In this document: positions 46,836 through 56,487 of the stretch, one piece after another
Numbering within the stretch: position 1 is the stretch's first letter
How the letters are laid out: the number at the start of each line of letters is the position of its first letter
DNA from: Dictyobacter arantiisoli
GTDB taxonomy: Bacteria; Chloroflexota; Ktedonobacteria; Ktedonobacterales; Ktedonobacteraceae
Assembly (NCBI RefSeq): GCF_008326305.1
Contig: NZ_BIXY01000013.1
Coordinates: forward strand, 1-64,000
DNA length: 64,000 bases
Direction: 5' to 3'
Program-made: the position numbers and the translations under genes
The notes under the pieces: model-generated
What the model was told of the DNA's origin: nothing
Database searches by the model: none
What the model saw: only the letters and a program-made list of their open reading frames with translations

Positions 46836-47603
46836 ATGGGAATACTCAAACTATTGCTTGTCGATGACCATGGTCCGTTGCGTAGAGCGCTTTATGAGGG
46901 CCTGGAGGCAACCCGTGCGGTGCAGGTGATAGGGGAAGCGGCGACTGGCCGTGAGGCGGTAGCACGAGCCTTGGAATTAGATATGGATGTTATTCTGATG
47001 GATGTGCAGTTGCGCGATCCAGAGGAAGGTCGCCGGGCTTTGAGTGGTGTGGGGGCCGCAGTGGCGATTCGCCGCGAGCGTCCACGTATGCCAGTGGTAT
47101 TTTATTCGATTCAGGATGATGATGAATATTATCGTGAGTTCCGCGCTTCTGGTATCCTGACCCATTATGCATATGTGCGAAAAAGCAATTATTTATTGCC
47201 CAGTATGCTTGTGCCGTTACTACGTGATGCTGTGAGTGGGCGTAGTCTGGTTGATCCCGAAATAGAAGATCGTGTTCAGGAAGTGCGTGATCTGGATGAG
47301 CAGTCCCCGCGTGCTCTGCTGGAGCCGAATGAGTTGCGCGTTGTGGAGTTAATGGCGCAAGGGATGACGAATGAGCAAATTGCCGCACGTCTGAGCCTGC
47401 ACGATAAGCGAGCAGTGAGTCGTACCAATGGACGTATCTATGCTGCCTGGGGCCTGAGCGAGAATGCAGTCGATGATAAGGTTGCACGCGCACGTGCGAC
47501 GTTGATCTATATGCTAAACCGTATGGTAATGTGGGATGAATCCGGTGTGGCCCTGGTTCAGGATCGTCGCGGCGAATGGATGCCCTTATATAAAGAAGAG
47601 TAA
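46836..47603 (+). CDS. Response regulator with atypical LuxR-like output domain
   Basis: A 255-residue regulator. The receiver domain (1-130) has the acidic pair Asp10-Asp11, the phosphorylation site Asp56 (VILMDVQLRD) and a Lys near 129. After VRDLDEQSPRALLEPNELRVVELMAQGMTNEQIAARLSLHDKRAVSR there is a GerE/LuxR-like helix-turn-helix, but the recognition helix region carries RAVSRTNGRIYAAWGL instead of the usual TVKNHVSNIL-type sequence. The ATG at 46836 has only AGGG upstream. The sensor kinase gene starts 15 bases after the stop, so they form one operon and probably one signalling pair. Confidence 0.87.
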   Translation: MGILKLLLVDDHGPLRRALYEGLEATRAVQVIGEAATGREAVARALELDMDVILMDVQLRDPEEGRRALSGVGAAVAIRRERPRMPVVFYSIQDDDEYYREFRASGILTHYAYVRKSNYLLPSMLVPLLRDAVSGRSLVDPEIEDRVQEVRDLDEQSPRALLEPNELRVVELMAQGMTNEQIAARLSLHDKRAVSRTNGRIYAAWGLSENAVDDKVARARATLIYMLNRMVMWDESGVALVQDRRGEWMPLYKEE

Positions 47604-47617
47604 AGAAGAGTTGCCCT

Positions 47618-49996
47618 ATGCCTGTCCTGTTTTTTCATACACCGACCTTTTTCTTACAGGTCGTTACCCTGGCGCTTTCAACGTTCAATTTTATTGCTTT
47701 TCTCTGGTTGGCCTGTACTGTCTGGCTCAATGGGGACCGACGCAGTATGATTGCGCGGGTTGGTGTGGTTGGTTTGAGCTTGACGGCGCTCTTCTTCTTT
47801 CTGCATGCTTTGCTGATGTCTGGTTCGCTGTCAAAGACGACCGGGCCAGTCTCGACAGATTTTCTCTGGCGACTGATCTGGTTTCCAGCCCTGGGTGTAC
47901 CCTATATCTGGTTCGTAATTGGGCTTCATTATGCCTCATTTCTCAATAATAAATGGCGTCGCCGGCGTCCTTTTTTGTTAATCTGTAGTGCCATCCTGGG
48001 TTGCAGTGCCCTATTGATATTATTGTTCAATCAGTCGACTTTTACTTTTAAAGAGACCTTGCTGTTATTGGCCTATAGCAGTGATGTGGATGGATCGATG
48101 CATATAGGGCTGTTTTCGCCCTTGATTTTGCTGTCGATCATCTTTTTGCTCTATGTGACCTTTTGTGCCATTGGACCCTGGTTTACGCCAGCGCGCATTG
48201 GACGGGTACTGGCAACGCTGTGGCGCTTTTTCCTGCTTCGTAAGCATATGGGATCTTTGCGTAGAGCCCTGGTAGAGGCTTTTTGGAAGGATCAGATTAC
48301 GGCTGAACAGCTTGAAGAGCCCATGCTATCCTGGCATCTGGCACGCCCCGTGCTCTTACTGGCTGCAGTGTTGATGACATGTCTGACGGCAAGTCTCGGC
48401 TTTCTGGGCGTCTGGACGATGGTGAAATGGCTTCATCTCCAAACGATTGATAACATTTCAGCTTTGACTTCATCCGAATTGAACACTATTCCGACCAGTT
48501 TGTTGATTTTAGATGTTTATGCCACCGGTTGCGTGGCTGTAATGGTTTTGCTGATTGGATATTCGATTGTGCGTCATGGGATCTTAATTGAACGGCCTCT
48601 GGCCCGTCGTGGTTTCTTTGAGCAGTGGCGTGGTATTGTACTGATGGCGACTACCATCTCCTTGTTGGTGGCTCTCTTACTTTTGCTTACACGTAGTTCA
48701 TTGGGTGGTTTGTTGTTGATTACAGCGATTGCTACCGGCACCTATGCTCTGTTTACCTGGAGTAGCTATACCGCACATGATCGCTATGTTTCGCTCCTGG
48801 GTCCTTTCTTACATAACACGAGCATGCGCCACTGGCTTAATACGGATTTGCAGAAGACCGAGCAGAATATGGAAGAACTTTTCTTCCATCTTTGTAAAGA
48901 AATTCTCGAAGTGCGTTGTGCCCGCCTGGTGGTATTGTCAGGGCCTTTTCGGAGTAGTTTTGCCTATCGCTGGTCACTGGTTGATCCACCAGAGCGTACT
49001 GAGAACATGGATCAGGAGCAGGTGTTGGGTCGTAGCGCGCAGCATCAAAACTTGCGTTCGGATTTCAATGCGTATCGTATTCGTGTGACGATCCAGGGCT
49101 TCCCTGTCATCTGTTGGGTGCTCCCAATCTATGATGAATTAGGTCTGGTTGCCAAACTCTATCTTGGACCACGTGAGGACCGAGGTGCGTTTACTAACGA
49201 GGATATGGATCTGGCACAGGCCTGTGGACAGCGTATTCTGGATACCTTGCGTGATCATGAGGCGATGCTGGCGGTGGCGGCCTTACTACGACGACGTATT
49301 GTTGATGTCAAGTTACTAGGGGCTCAACAGCGCCGTGTCCTGCACGATGAGACATTGCCGATGCTGCATCTGGCACTCCTACGCTTAGAAACAGCCCGTT
49401 CTTTACGCACTCCGGAGGATGCTAGCGATGATGTACGAGAAGTCCCTTTTGAGCGGGCTGAGCAGGCATTGGATGAGGCGATTGACTCCATTAGTGCTGC
49501 CCATCGTCAGCTCGCATCAATGATGCGTGCCATGTCAACTGGGGCTCCTCATCGTCTGGAGCGTGACGGGATGATAACAGCTATTCATGCTATGTTGGAG
49601 CAAGATTTTCAGCAAGCCTTTGATGCGGTGGTGTGGGATGTCTCGGAGAAGACTGCTCAACTTATTGATGATCTGGTGCCGCCAGCTATTGCTGAGATTA
49701 TCTTTGCGGCTGTACAGGAGGCTTTACGTAATGCTGCCCGACACGCCCGCGGAACTGATATTCATCGTCCCCTGCGTCTCACTGTCTCCGCTTCCTGCGA
49801 TCCCGATTTACAGGTGCTGGTCGTTGATGACGGTATTGGCATTGTATCTACCAGCAGCGCCACCAGTGGTACAGGTGGTGGTCTGCTGACACATAGTGCT
49901 CTCTTAAACATTGCTGGTGGTAACGTTACTGTCAAAACCGCTCCGGGAGCAGGAGTCTGTGTCCGTATCTTTATGCCCATTGTCGCCCTGCGTTAA
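47618..49996 (+). CDS. Sensor histidine kinase, NarX/HisKA_3-like
   Basis: A 792-residue membrane kinase. About nine hydrophobic segments occupy residues 1-390. A GAF-like region follows (about 420-555). The dimerisation helix has RRVLHDETLPMLH with the likely phospho-acceptor His576. The HATPase part has EALRNAARHARG (N box), VDDGIGI (G1) and GTGGGLLTH (G2). An insertion of Asp/Glu-rich sequence occurs between the two HisKA_3 helices. It follows the response regulator gene by 15 bases. The wide membrane part suggests sensing of a membrane-soluble or envelope signal, which is not known. Confidence 0.86.
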   Translation: MPVLFFHTPTFFLQVVTLALSTFNFIAFLWLACTVWLNGDRRSMIARVGVVGLSLTALFFFLHALLMSGSLSKTTGPVSTDFLWRLIWFPALGVPYIWFVIGLHYASFLNNKWRRRRPFLLICSAILGCSALLILLFNQSTFTFKETLLLLAYSSDVDGSMHIGLFSPLILLSIIFLLYVTFCAIGPWFTPARIGRVLATLWRFFLLRKHMGSLRRALVEAFWKDQITAEQLEEPMLSWHLARPVLLLAAVLMTCLTASLGFLGVWTMVKWLHLQTIDNISALTSSELNTIPTSLLILDVYATGCVAVMVLLIGYSIVRHGILIERPLARRGFFEQWRGIVLMATTISLLVALLLLLTRSSLGGLLLITAIATGTYALFTWSSYTAHDRYVSLLGPFLHNTSMRHWLNTDLQKTEQNMEELFFHLCKEILEVRCARLVVLSGPFRSSFAYRWSLVDPPERTENMDQEQVLGRSAQHQNLRSDFNAYRIRVTIQGFPVICWVLPIYDELGLVAKLYLGPREDRGAFTNEDMDLAQACGQRILDTLRDHEAMLAVAALLRRRIVDVKLLGAQQRRVLHDETLPMLHLALLRLETARSLRTPEDASDDVREVPFERAEQALDEAIDSISAAHRQLASMMRAMSTGAPHRLERDGMITAIHAMLEQDFQQAFDAVVWDVSEKTAQLIDDLVPPAIAEIIFAAVQEALRNAARHARGTDIHRPLRLTVSASCDPDLQVLVVDDGIGIVSTSSATSGTGGGLLTHSALLNIAGGNVTVKTAPGAGVCVRIFMPIVALR

Positions 49997-50218
49997 ATGC
50001 ATCTCGGATAGTGTTTTAAAACGCATTGTATCTTTTTTTCCTGTTGGCTCCTGAAAAAATTCATGTGTGTATCCCCTGGCAGGCAGGTGTGTGCTTTCTT
50101 ATACTCATCTATGGATAGGTATACACATGGTCTGTTCACTAAATGCTACCTGATGCGTGTCTAATCGGCATCTCTAGCATGAGGTAGCGAAATTATTTCT
50201 ATCGGAGGGACATTTATC

Positions 50219-51118
50219 ATGATATTAATTACCGGAGCAACCGGTTTTATTGGTCGACAATTGGTTTATCGTCTGGTCGCTCAGGGGGAGCATCCGCGTT
50301 GCCTGGTGCGTAACATTCAGCAGGCAAGTGCTATTCTACCAGCGGATAAGGTAGAGCTTGTGCAGGGAGCGACGACCCGGGCTGTCTCTCTGGGAGCAGC
50401 TGTAGATGGTGTTGATACAATTGTACATGCCGCTTTTATGACAGCTGATCGTAAGCAATCTGCTGATAACCATTATGAAGCGACCAATGTAGGAGGAACC
50501 GCTAACTTGCTGCTAGCTGCGAAAGCGGCAAGTGTGAAGCGTGTGATTGAGATCAGTGGCCTGGGAACGAAACCTGATAGACCCGGTAGTTATATGCAAG
50601 GTCGCTATCTTGCAGAGGAAATGTTAGTGGATAGCGGATTGGACTGGACTATCATTCGCCCCTCAGTTCTCTTTGGAAAAGGAGCGCCATTTATTACGGG
50701 ACTGGTTAATCTGTTGCAAACTTCTCCGGTTGTTCCATTAATTGGTGGTGGGAAAATACTCTTTCAGCCGATTTATGTGGAGGATGTGGTGACGGTAATT
50801 ATGCAAGTACTGGCTGAGCCTGAGCGCACGAATAAACAAATTTATACCATTGGTGGACCCGACTATTACTCTTTTCGCCAGATATTCGATGTATTATTGC
50901 AGGCCACTCATAAGAGGCGTCCCAGGCTCTATGCTCCTCTGCCACTGGTACATATAGGCGCAGCTGTTATGGAGGCTGTCCTTCCCAAACCGCCTTTAAC
51001 AAAGGCCGCAATGGCTTTGTTCTCATTCGATAATATTACTGATTTGAATAGTGTTGAGCGTGATTTTGGCTTTAAGCCTCAATCCTTAAAGACCTACCTT
51101 GAGAAGCAGGGCGTGTAG
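50219..51118 (+). CDS. NAD(P)-binding epimerase/dehydratase-like protein
   Basis: A 299-residue atypical short-chain dehydrogenase/reductase. The cofactor motif GATGFIGRQL is at residues 6-15 (TGxxGxxG type). The usual YxxxK catalytic pair is not obvious; the corresponding region reads SYMQGRYLAEEM, which places Tyr and no Lys. This is typical of NDUFA9-like and SDR_a5-type members that act as assembly or binding factors. The ATG at 50219 has GGAGGG about ten bases upstream. It is flanked by independent promoters. The substrate is unknown. Confidence 0.82.
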   Translation: MILITGATGFIGRQLVYRLVAQGEHPRCLVRNIQQASAILPADKVELVQGATTRAVSLGAAVDGVDTIVHAAFMTADRKQSADNHYEATNVGGTANLLLAAKAASVKRVIEISGLGTKPDRPGSYMQGRYLAEEMLVDSGLDWTIIRPSVLFGKGAPFITGLVNLLQTSPVVPLIGGGKILFQPIYVEDVVTVIMQVLAEPERTNKQIYTIGGPDYYSFRQIFDVLLQATHKRRPRLYAPLPLVHIGAAVMEAVLPKPPLTKAAMALFSFDNITDLNSVERDFGFKPQSLKTYLEKQGV

Positions 51119-51148
51119 CGTACAAGAAGTACAAGCAAATTGTTACTA

Positions 51149-51157
51149 TGCTATAAT
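51149..51157 (+). promoter_or_regulatory. Extended -10 promoter of the cyclase gene
   Basis: TGCTATAAT is a perfect extended -10 element, about 160 bases before the GTG start. No -35 element was recognised at 17 bases. Confidence 0.55.
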
Positions 51158-51317
51158 TAGTGGGCATATTCGTTGATTGTTTGACGAATATATCCACAAT
51201 TCTTTTTGGGCAGCATAGCTGTGCCACGAAGGCTTTTATGGCGATAGGCGTCGCCTCTCTCTATTCATATGATATCGGATAGTCACTTCTATCCAAATGG
51301 CCTTAAGGGAGGATTGC

Positions 51318-53231
51318 GTGGTCTCTGCTGATTTGTCAGGAAAAACTGGTGATGACTTACGCGCTATCAGCGAGGCGGTGATACGCATGTCGCGCCTTAT
51401 GCACGAGCATGCGCAAAAATTGGAAATCTCGGTAGAAGGACGCTATGCTAATGAGGTCGGTGATCCTCGTATCCGACTTTTGAGCGATGCACTTCAGGTG
51501 AGTCGCGTTGCCGATCTAGAACTTGGGCGCATTTATCAAGCCATACAGCGAACGGTAAAGGCCGCTCAAACACTGCCAGATCTTCCTTCTCCTCGGGTGA
51601 CTTTTGACCGTGAACGTGAAGTTCTTACCACCAGTATTTCGAATCTGAAGCAAGAGCGCAATGAATTAGAGACCCTGTCAGAAATTGCTCGTACCTTGAA
51701 TTCAACTCTGGAATTTGACAAGGTCCTCTCACTGGTTATGGACTGTGTGATCGATTTTGTGAAAGCTGAACGTGGTGTGTTGATGCTTGTACACCCTGGC
51801 ACGGGTGAATTGGAATTTTCGATTGCGCGCGATAAAAACGCCAATTCTATTCCCGAAAGTGCCTTTGCGACCGCTCAGATTAGCCGCAATACAATTCGAC
51901 GGGTAATTCGTACCCGTGAGCCGATGTTGACTGATGATGCTCAGGCTGATGATGCCTTAAAGATTCAAGAAAGCATTATGGCATTTGGCATTCGCTCGAT
52001 TATGTGTGCGCCATTGATCGTACGCGATAATTGTATTGGTGCTGTCTATGTTGACAGCCGTTTCAACACGCGGCTCTTCCATTCCAAACATCTTGAATTA
52101 TTGCTGGCATTCTGTAATCAAGCAGCAATTGCCATTGATAATGCGCGTCTCTTTGCTGATCTTAATGCCGCTATCCGCACGGTACGCGAAGATAAGCAGT
52201 ATATGGATAATATTTTTGGTTCTATCGCCAATGGCGTTGTCACTACGAATGCAGCTGGAATCATCACCACCTTCAATGCGGCTGCCAGCATGATTTTACA
52301 TGTCCATCCTGATCTGGTGATGGGGAAACACTATCGGGAGGCTTTTACGATGTTGCCGCCTGAAGTGAGCCTGATCAATATGTTATCCAATGCGCAAAAC
52401 CACCATGAGCATGGAACTCTGGTGAAACAGGCCATTAATTGTCGTATTCCTGGTCGTGAACAAGATGATATTGTGAGCTTGAATTATTATGTCAGTGCCT
52501 TACTAGATGTGCAGGGTAGCTATATTGGTATGGCATTAGTGATCGATGATCAGACTGAGCTGAAACGTTCAGAGGCGCGTGCCCGGCAGGTACGTCAAAT
52601 CTTTGAGCGGTATGTTCATCCCAGCGTCGTAGAGCAGCTTATTCGCGATCCTATGGCGCTCAAGCTGGGCGGGGAAACAAAAGATATTTCCGTCGTCTTT
52701 GCCGACATTCGTGGGTATACACGCCTTAGTGAGAGTATGCCACCTGAAGAGGTGATGCATCTGATCAATCGCTATCTTAAAATTATGTGTGAAGCGATCT
52801 GGGAAGAATCAGGGACGTTGACGGCTTTTCAGGGAGATGCCTTGATGGCTATTTTCAATGCCCCATTGGCGCAGCCTGACCATGCTTTGCGTGCGGTGCG
52901 TGCGGCCTGGAAAATGCGTATGGCTGTGCTGGAATATCAGCGTTCACAGCCTCAGGAAACGCAGGTTTCCTTTGGTATTGGTGTGAATACGGGACCTGCC
53001 ACCGTCGGCAATGTAGGTGCTCAAGAGCGTTTACAGAACTATACTGCCATTGGGGATGCGGTTAATGTGGCTTCACGGCTACAAAACAATGTGACGGACA
53101 ATAATATCCTCGTCAATGACTCAACCTTCCAGCAAGTACAATCCTGGGTGCAGACCGGCAAGCAATTTGCCCTTTCTGTGAAGAACAAGAGCTTACCGCT
53201 GACGGTTCGTTATCTGATGGGAGTGCGCTGA
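51318..53231 (+). CDS. GAF-PAS class III nucleotide cyclase
   Basis: A 637-residue signalling enzyme. A helical N-terminal part (1-125) precedes a GAF domain (about 130-285), a PAS-like domain (about 300-425) and a class III cyclase domain (about 450-637). The cyclase has VFADIRGYT with metal Asp463, AFQGDALMAIF with the second metal Asp507, and IGDAVNVASRL with the transition-state Asn and Arg. The residue that is Lys in adenylyl cyclases (before FxGD) is Ala503 here. It may make cAMP, cGMP or another product. The GTG at 51318 has AAGGGAGG five bases upstream; an ATG at 51297 is the alternative. Confidence 0.87.
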   Translation: MVSADLSGKTGDDLRAISEAVIRMSRLMHEHAQKLEISVEGRYANEVGDPRIRLLSDALQVSRVADLELGRIYQAIQRTVKAAQTLPDLPSPRVTFDREREVLTTSISNLKQERNELETLSEIARTLNSTLEFDKVLSLVMDCVIDFVKAERGVLMLVHPGTGELEFSIARDKNANSIPESAFATAQISRNTIRRVIRTREPMLTDDAQADDALKIQESIMAFGIRSIMCAPLIVRDNCIGAVYVDSRFNTRLFHSKHLELLLAFCNQAAIAIDNARLFADLNAAIRTVREDKQYMDNIFGSIANGVVTTNAAGIITTFNAAASMILHVHPDLVMGKHYREAFTMLPPEVSLINMLSNAQNHHEHGTLVKQAINCRIPGREQDDIVSLNYYVSALLDVQGSYIGMALVIDDQTELKRSEARARQVRQIFERYVHPSVVEQLIRDPMALKLGGETKDISVVFADIRGYTRLSESMPPEEVMHLINRYLKIMCEAIWEESGTLTAFQGDALMAIFNAPLAQPDHALRAVRAAWKMRMAVLEYQRSQPQETQVSFGIGVNTGPATVGNVGAQERLQNYTAIGDAVNVASRLQNNVTDNNILVNDSTFQQVQSWVQTGKQFALSVKNKSLPLTVRYLMGVR

Positions 53232-53258
53232 TGATTTTAGTCTTCTCTGATTAGAATG

Positions 53259-54140
53259 CTAAAGTGTCTTGCGTAACACAAAGCCTTTTTGTTGCAGGCG
53301 AATAAAGCCGAACCACTCATAAAGTTGGTGGGCGTGATAGTTATCTTCCTGGGTATTGAGCATGATGCGCGAGACGCGGGCCTGCTCGAAGAAGCGCACA
53401 GCTTCCGCCATTAAGCGCACGCCAATCCCTTTATGGGTTGCTGATGGATGTACCGCAATACGGACGAGATAGCCATATTCGTCGTCGAGTGCATTGAATT
53501 GATAGCCTACGACCTGTCCATTCAGCTCCACTACCTTAAAATAGGGATGGGTAGCCTCGATATCATGAAAAGAAATAGCATCGTAACGCCAGATTTCTTC
53601 AAAGCAGGCCATTTCAATATCGAGTAAAGCAGGAAGATCGCGTGTCAGATCGACTGGTCGTAAGATAACGTTTTGGTTGCCCTGTGATGGACTCTTATAG
53701 TCAAACTTATCATATGAGTAGAGAGTTTGATAGGGAATAAAGCTCCGTGCCAGCAGCAAGGTACGCAGCCAATCACTGCTAGAGTCGTTTCCTGAATAGT
53801 TGAAGTACTGTACTCCCCTGGCGAGCAGATGACCATAGAGCTCATCCAGAAGGGCCGCGAGAATCGATACATACTCTTTGCTGTTACTCCAACTGACCCC
53901 GAAGCCACTAAACCAGGCAAAGGGAGTTTTGATGATTTGTGAAAGCAGAAAGCCATGCAGGGTTGAGCCGTTCCACAGGCCTACAGCAGGATAATGCTTG
54001 ATGAGCAGTGGTAGCTCACTCAAGGTAAAACGTTGGTAGATATATTCAGATGTACGTAACAGACGTTCAATGGCGGGAATGTCCTCGCTGCTCAATAAAC
54101 GCACATCTTTCCGATTATTCGCTATGTAACCTCTGCTCAT
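53259..54140 (-). CDS. Tandem-GNAT acetyltransferase
   Basis: A 293-residue protein with two GNAT-like halves. The N-terminal half (about 10-150) seems degenerate: it keeps the fold pattern but no clear acetyl-CoA loop. The C-terminal half (about 160-293) has VRIAVHPSATHKGIGVRLM, matching the acetyl-CoA pyrophosphate loop, followed by LNTQEDNYHAHQLYEWFGF. The substrate may be a protein lysine or a small amine. The ATG at 54140 has AGGGG upstream; the open frame reaches 54269 without a better start. It lies 130 bases after the HDAC-like gene on the same strand, which resembles the acetylase/deacetylase pairing of acuA and acuC in Bacillus. Confidence 0.82.
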   Translation of the reverse strand: MSRGYIANNRKDVRLLSSEDIPAIERLLRTSEYIYQRFTLSELPLLIKHYPAVGLWNGSTLHGFLLSQIIKTPFAWFSGFGVSWSNSKEYVSILAALLDELYGHLLARGVQYFNYSGNDSSSDWLRTLLLARSFIPYQTLYSYDKFDYKSPSQGNQNVILRPVDLTRDLPALLDIEMACFEEIWRYDAISFHDIEATHPYFKVVELNGQVVGYQFNALDDEYGYLVRIAVHPSATHKGIGVRLMAEAVRFFEQARVSRIMLNTQEDNYHAHQLYEWFGFIRLQQKGFVLRKTL

Positions 54141-54270
54141 CAAAATACATCCCCTGTAAGATAGATCTCCTACTATTGAACAGGCTGCCTCTAGCACCCG
54201 ATACTCTGTGTAGTGTATACCTTCACATGCCAGGACGTCAACATGCTGTAGAGGCAACCTGTGCGTCAAA

Positions 54271-55509
54271 TTATGCTTTATCCTGTTCTTGTTGACAAGA
54301 TGTTATTTCTTCTTGCGCAGGTTCAGCAGGCGTTTTTGTGATGGTTGGTCCTTTGATCTCGCGTCTCAGCTGTTCAATATCGGGCTTTGGACGATTGCGC
54401 ATACGATAACCCGTGAGATGATGAATACGGCGTAATTCGCCAATCAAGACATCAGTGTTGATCTGATAGGTGATATCGGGGGCAGGCCCATAACTATCTA
54501 CCGCCTCCTCCCCACCTAAAAGCTGATTGAGGCTGGTAGAGGCACCTGAGGCAACAACGTCCAGATCATAGCCACCTTCCTGGACCATGATCAACCTGCC
54601 GTCACATTGTTCATCAGCGATCTTGAGGATAATTTCATTGAGTTTCGCGAAGCCTGCGTTTGAGATACGCATACCTGGTAGTTCCAGCCCTGTATCGCTT
54701 TGTGCTTCTTTCCAGTGGGCGTCGTAGCCTGCTGAAACGAGAATTAATTGTGGATGAAAGCGGTCGGCTGCTGGTGCGAGTATCTGGCGGAAGATGGGCT
54801 CATAAATTTCAAAGCCTGCACCTGCCGGGAGCGGGACATTGATGGTAGTGCCTTCTGCTGCTCCTGTACCGCGCTCGTGGGCGTGGCCGGTACTTGGGAA
54901 AAATGGAGCTCCTTGATGTACTGAGAAGTAGAGAACGCGTGGATCATCATAGAACATTTCCTGGGTACCGTTACCATGATGCACATCATAATCAATGATC
55001 AGTACGCGTTCCAGACCATAGTGATCGATGGCGTAGCGAGCAGCGACTGCTACATTATTAAAGATGCAAAAGCCGAAGGCGGCTTCAGCCACGGCATGAT
55101 GTCCTGGAGGGCGTACCAGACAATAGGCATTTTTAATCTGACCTTTCATCATGGCGTCAATGGCGGTCAGAGGAGCTCCGGCTGCTTTGAGAGCTGCTTC
55201 ATAGCTTTTGGCTGAAACGTAGGTATCAGTACCAACCTGGACAATTTGTTGAGTCGTGGTGCCAGCGGAGGCGGCTGCGGCTTCCTGGCTGGCGGCCTCA
55301 ACTTCCTGAATATAGGCGCGGTCATGGACAGTTGCGAGTTCATCGATACTGGCAGCGCGCGGAGCAAGCTGAACAAGTCCTTCCCGTTCGAGCCAGTTCA
55401 ATGCTTTGATATAACCGATCGACATCTCCATACGCTGTGGACGTTCTGGATGTCCTTTGGGCACAAGATGTTCAAGAAAAATTGGATCATAAACGAGGGC
55501 CGTAGTCAT
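54271..55509 (-). CDS. HDAC/AcuC-family deacetylase
   Basis: A 412-residue zinc-dependent amidohydrolase of the class II histone deacetylase-like group. RPPGHHAVAEAAFGFCIFNN gives the tandem His137-His138 proton-relay pair. Zinc ligands are Asp175 and His177 in DYDVHHGNGT and a later Asp in SAGYDAH. Family members remove acetyl groups from lysine (AcuC) or from polyamines. A charged, Pro-rich tail of about 60 residues follows the domain. The ATG at 55509 follows AAGGT. It lies between sucD and the GNAT gene, both on the same strand, so a role in lysine acetylation of metabolic enzymes is plausible but unproven. Confidence 0.87.
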   Translation of the reverse strand: MTTALVYDPIFLEHLVPKGHPERPQRMEMSIGYIKALNWLEREGLVQLAPRAASIDELATVHDRAYIQEVEAASQEAAAASAGTTTQQIVQVGTDTYVSAKSYEAALKAAGAPLTAIDAMMKGQIKNAYCLVRPPGHHAVAEAAFGFCIFNNVAVAARYAIDHYGLERVLIIDYDVHHGNGTQEMFYDDPRVLYFSVHQGAPFFPSTGHAHERGTGAAEGTTINVPLPAGAGFEIYEPIFRQILAPAADRFHPQLILVSAGYDAHWKEAQSDTGLELPGMRISNAGFAKLNEIILKIADEQCDGRLIMVQEGGYDLDVVASGASTSLNQLLGGEEAVDSYGPAPDITYQINTDVLIGELRRIHHLTGYRMRNRPKPDIEQLRREIKGPTITKTPAEPAQEEITSCQQEQDKA

Positions 55510-55562
55510 TCTTTTACCTTGAGGCAGGTCACCTGTTCGGGGCCTGCGGATGTGCTAGCGTG

Positions 55563-55595
55563 AGTATCCCCACCCTTAAACAGCGCAGGGATACT
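55563..55595 (-). terminator. Hairpin between sucD and the deacetylase gene
   Basis: AGTATCCC (55563-55570) pairs with GGGATACT (55588-55595). It lies 20 bases after the sucD stop on the minus strand. No clear T-run follows, so read-through into the deacetylase gene is possible. Confidence 0.35.
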
Positions 55596-55614
55596 ATGAC
55601 AAAAATTTAGGTAG

Positions 55615-56481
55615 CTACCCGAGAACTTTTTTTACCAGTTCAGGAATATCAAAAATGGTGTCGGCAACAGGAACATTAGCGGCCTGGAGTGCGGCCACTT
55701 TTCCCTGCGCGGTCCCTGTATTGCCAGAGATAATCGCGCCAGCATGTCCCATGCGTTTGCCGGCTGGCGCTGTGCGACCAGAGATAAAGGCCACCACCGG
55801 CTTGCTCATCGTCTTGATGAACTCCGCGGCATCTTCCTCATCACTCCCGCCGATCTCTCCACACATCACAACCACTTTGGTTTGTGGATCGTTCTCAAAT
55901 AATTTGAGATAGCCCACAAAGGTTGTGCCGATGATGGGATCACCGCCAATACCAATGCAGGTGGATTGTCCTATGCCGGCGTTGGTCAGCAGTGAGACAA
56001 CTTCATAGGTCAGCGTGCCAGAGCGTGAGATAAAGCCTACCGGACCGGGATTAAAGATCTGATAAGGGATAATACCGATTTTACCAAAGCCAGGGGTACA
56101 CATGCCAGGACAGTTGGGGCCGATCAGGGTGGCCCCTTTTTCTTTGACTACCAGCATCGCACGGGTCATATCGATGACGGGAATACCTTCTGTGATGCAG
56201 ACAATCAATTGGATACCAGCGCTGGCAGCCTCCATAATCGCATCGGCAGCCCCTGCGGGTGGGACAAAAATACAACTGGCCGTGGCGTTGGTTGCTTCAC
56301 GGGCCTGAAATACGGTATCAAAGACCGGCACGCCCTCAACGGTTTGTCCACCTTTCGAAGGAGTCACGCCGCCGACAATCTGAGTACCAGCTGCAATCAT
56401 ATTACGCGTATGATATTGTCCTTCGCGCCCGGTGATACCCTGAACAATGACACGTGTGGTGTTATCTAATAGAATACTCAT
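55615..56481 (-). CDS. sucD: Succinyl-CoA synthetase alpha subunit
   Basis: A 288-residue TCA-cycle subunit that binds CoA and carries the phosphohistidine intermediate. [16 protein letters not shown] is the N-terminal CoA-binding signature, and the active-site His lies in GHAGAIISG near residue 246. IIGPNCPG-type sequence ([11 protein letters not shown]) near 123 is also conserved. The ATG at 56481 lies six bases after the sucC stop, so the two subunits are translated from one message. With sucC it converts succinyl-CoA, ADP or GDP and phosphate to succinate, ATP or GTP and CoA. Confidence 0.96.
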   Translation of the reverse strand: MSILLDNTTRVIVQGITGREGQYHTRNMIAAGTQIVGGVTPSKGGQTVEGVPVFDTVFQAREATNATASCIFVPPAGAADAIMEAASAGIQLIVCITEGIPVIDMTRAMLVVKEKGATLIGPNCPGMCTPGFGKIGIIPYQIFNPGPVGFISRSGTLTYEVVSLLTNAGIGQSTCIGIGGDPIIGTTFVGYLKLFENDPQTKVVVMCGEIGGSDEEDAAEFIKTMSKPVVAFISGRTAPAGKRMGHAGAIISGNTGTAQGKVAALQAANVPVADTIFDIPELVKKVLG

Positions 56482-56487
56482 GATCGT

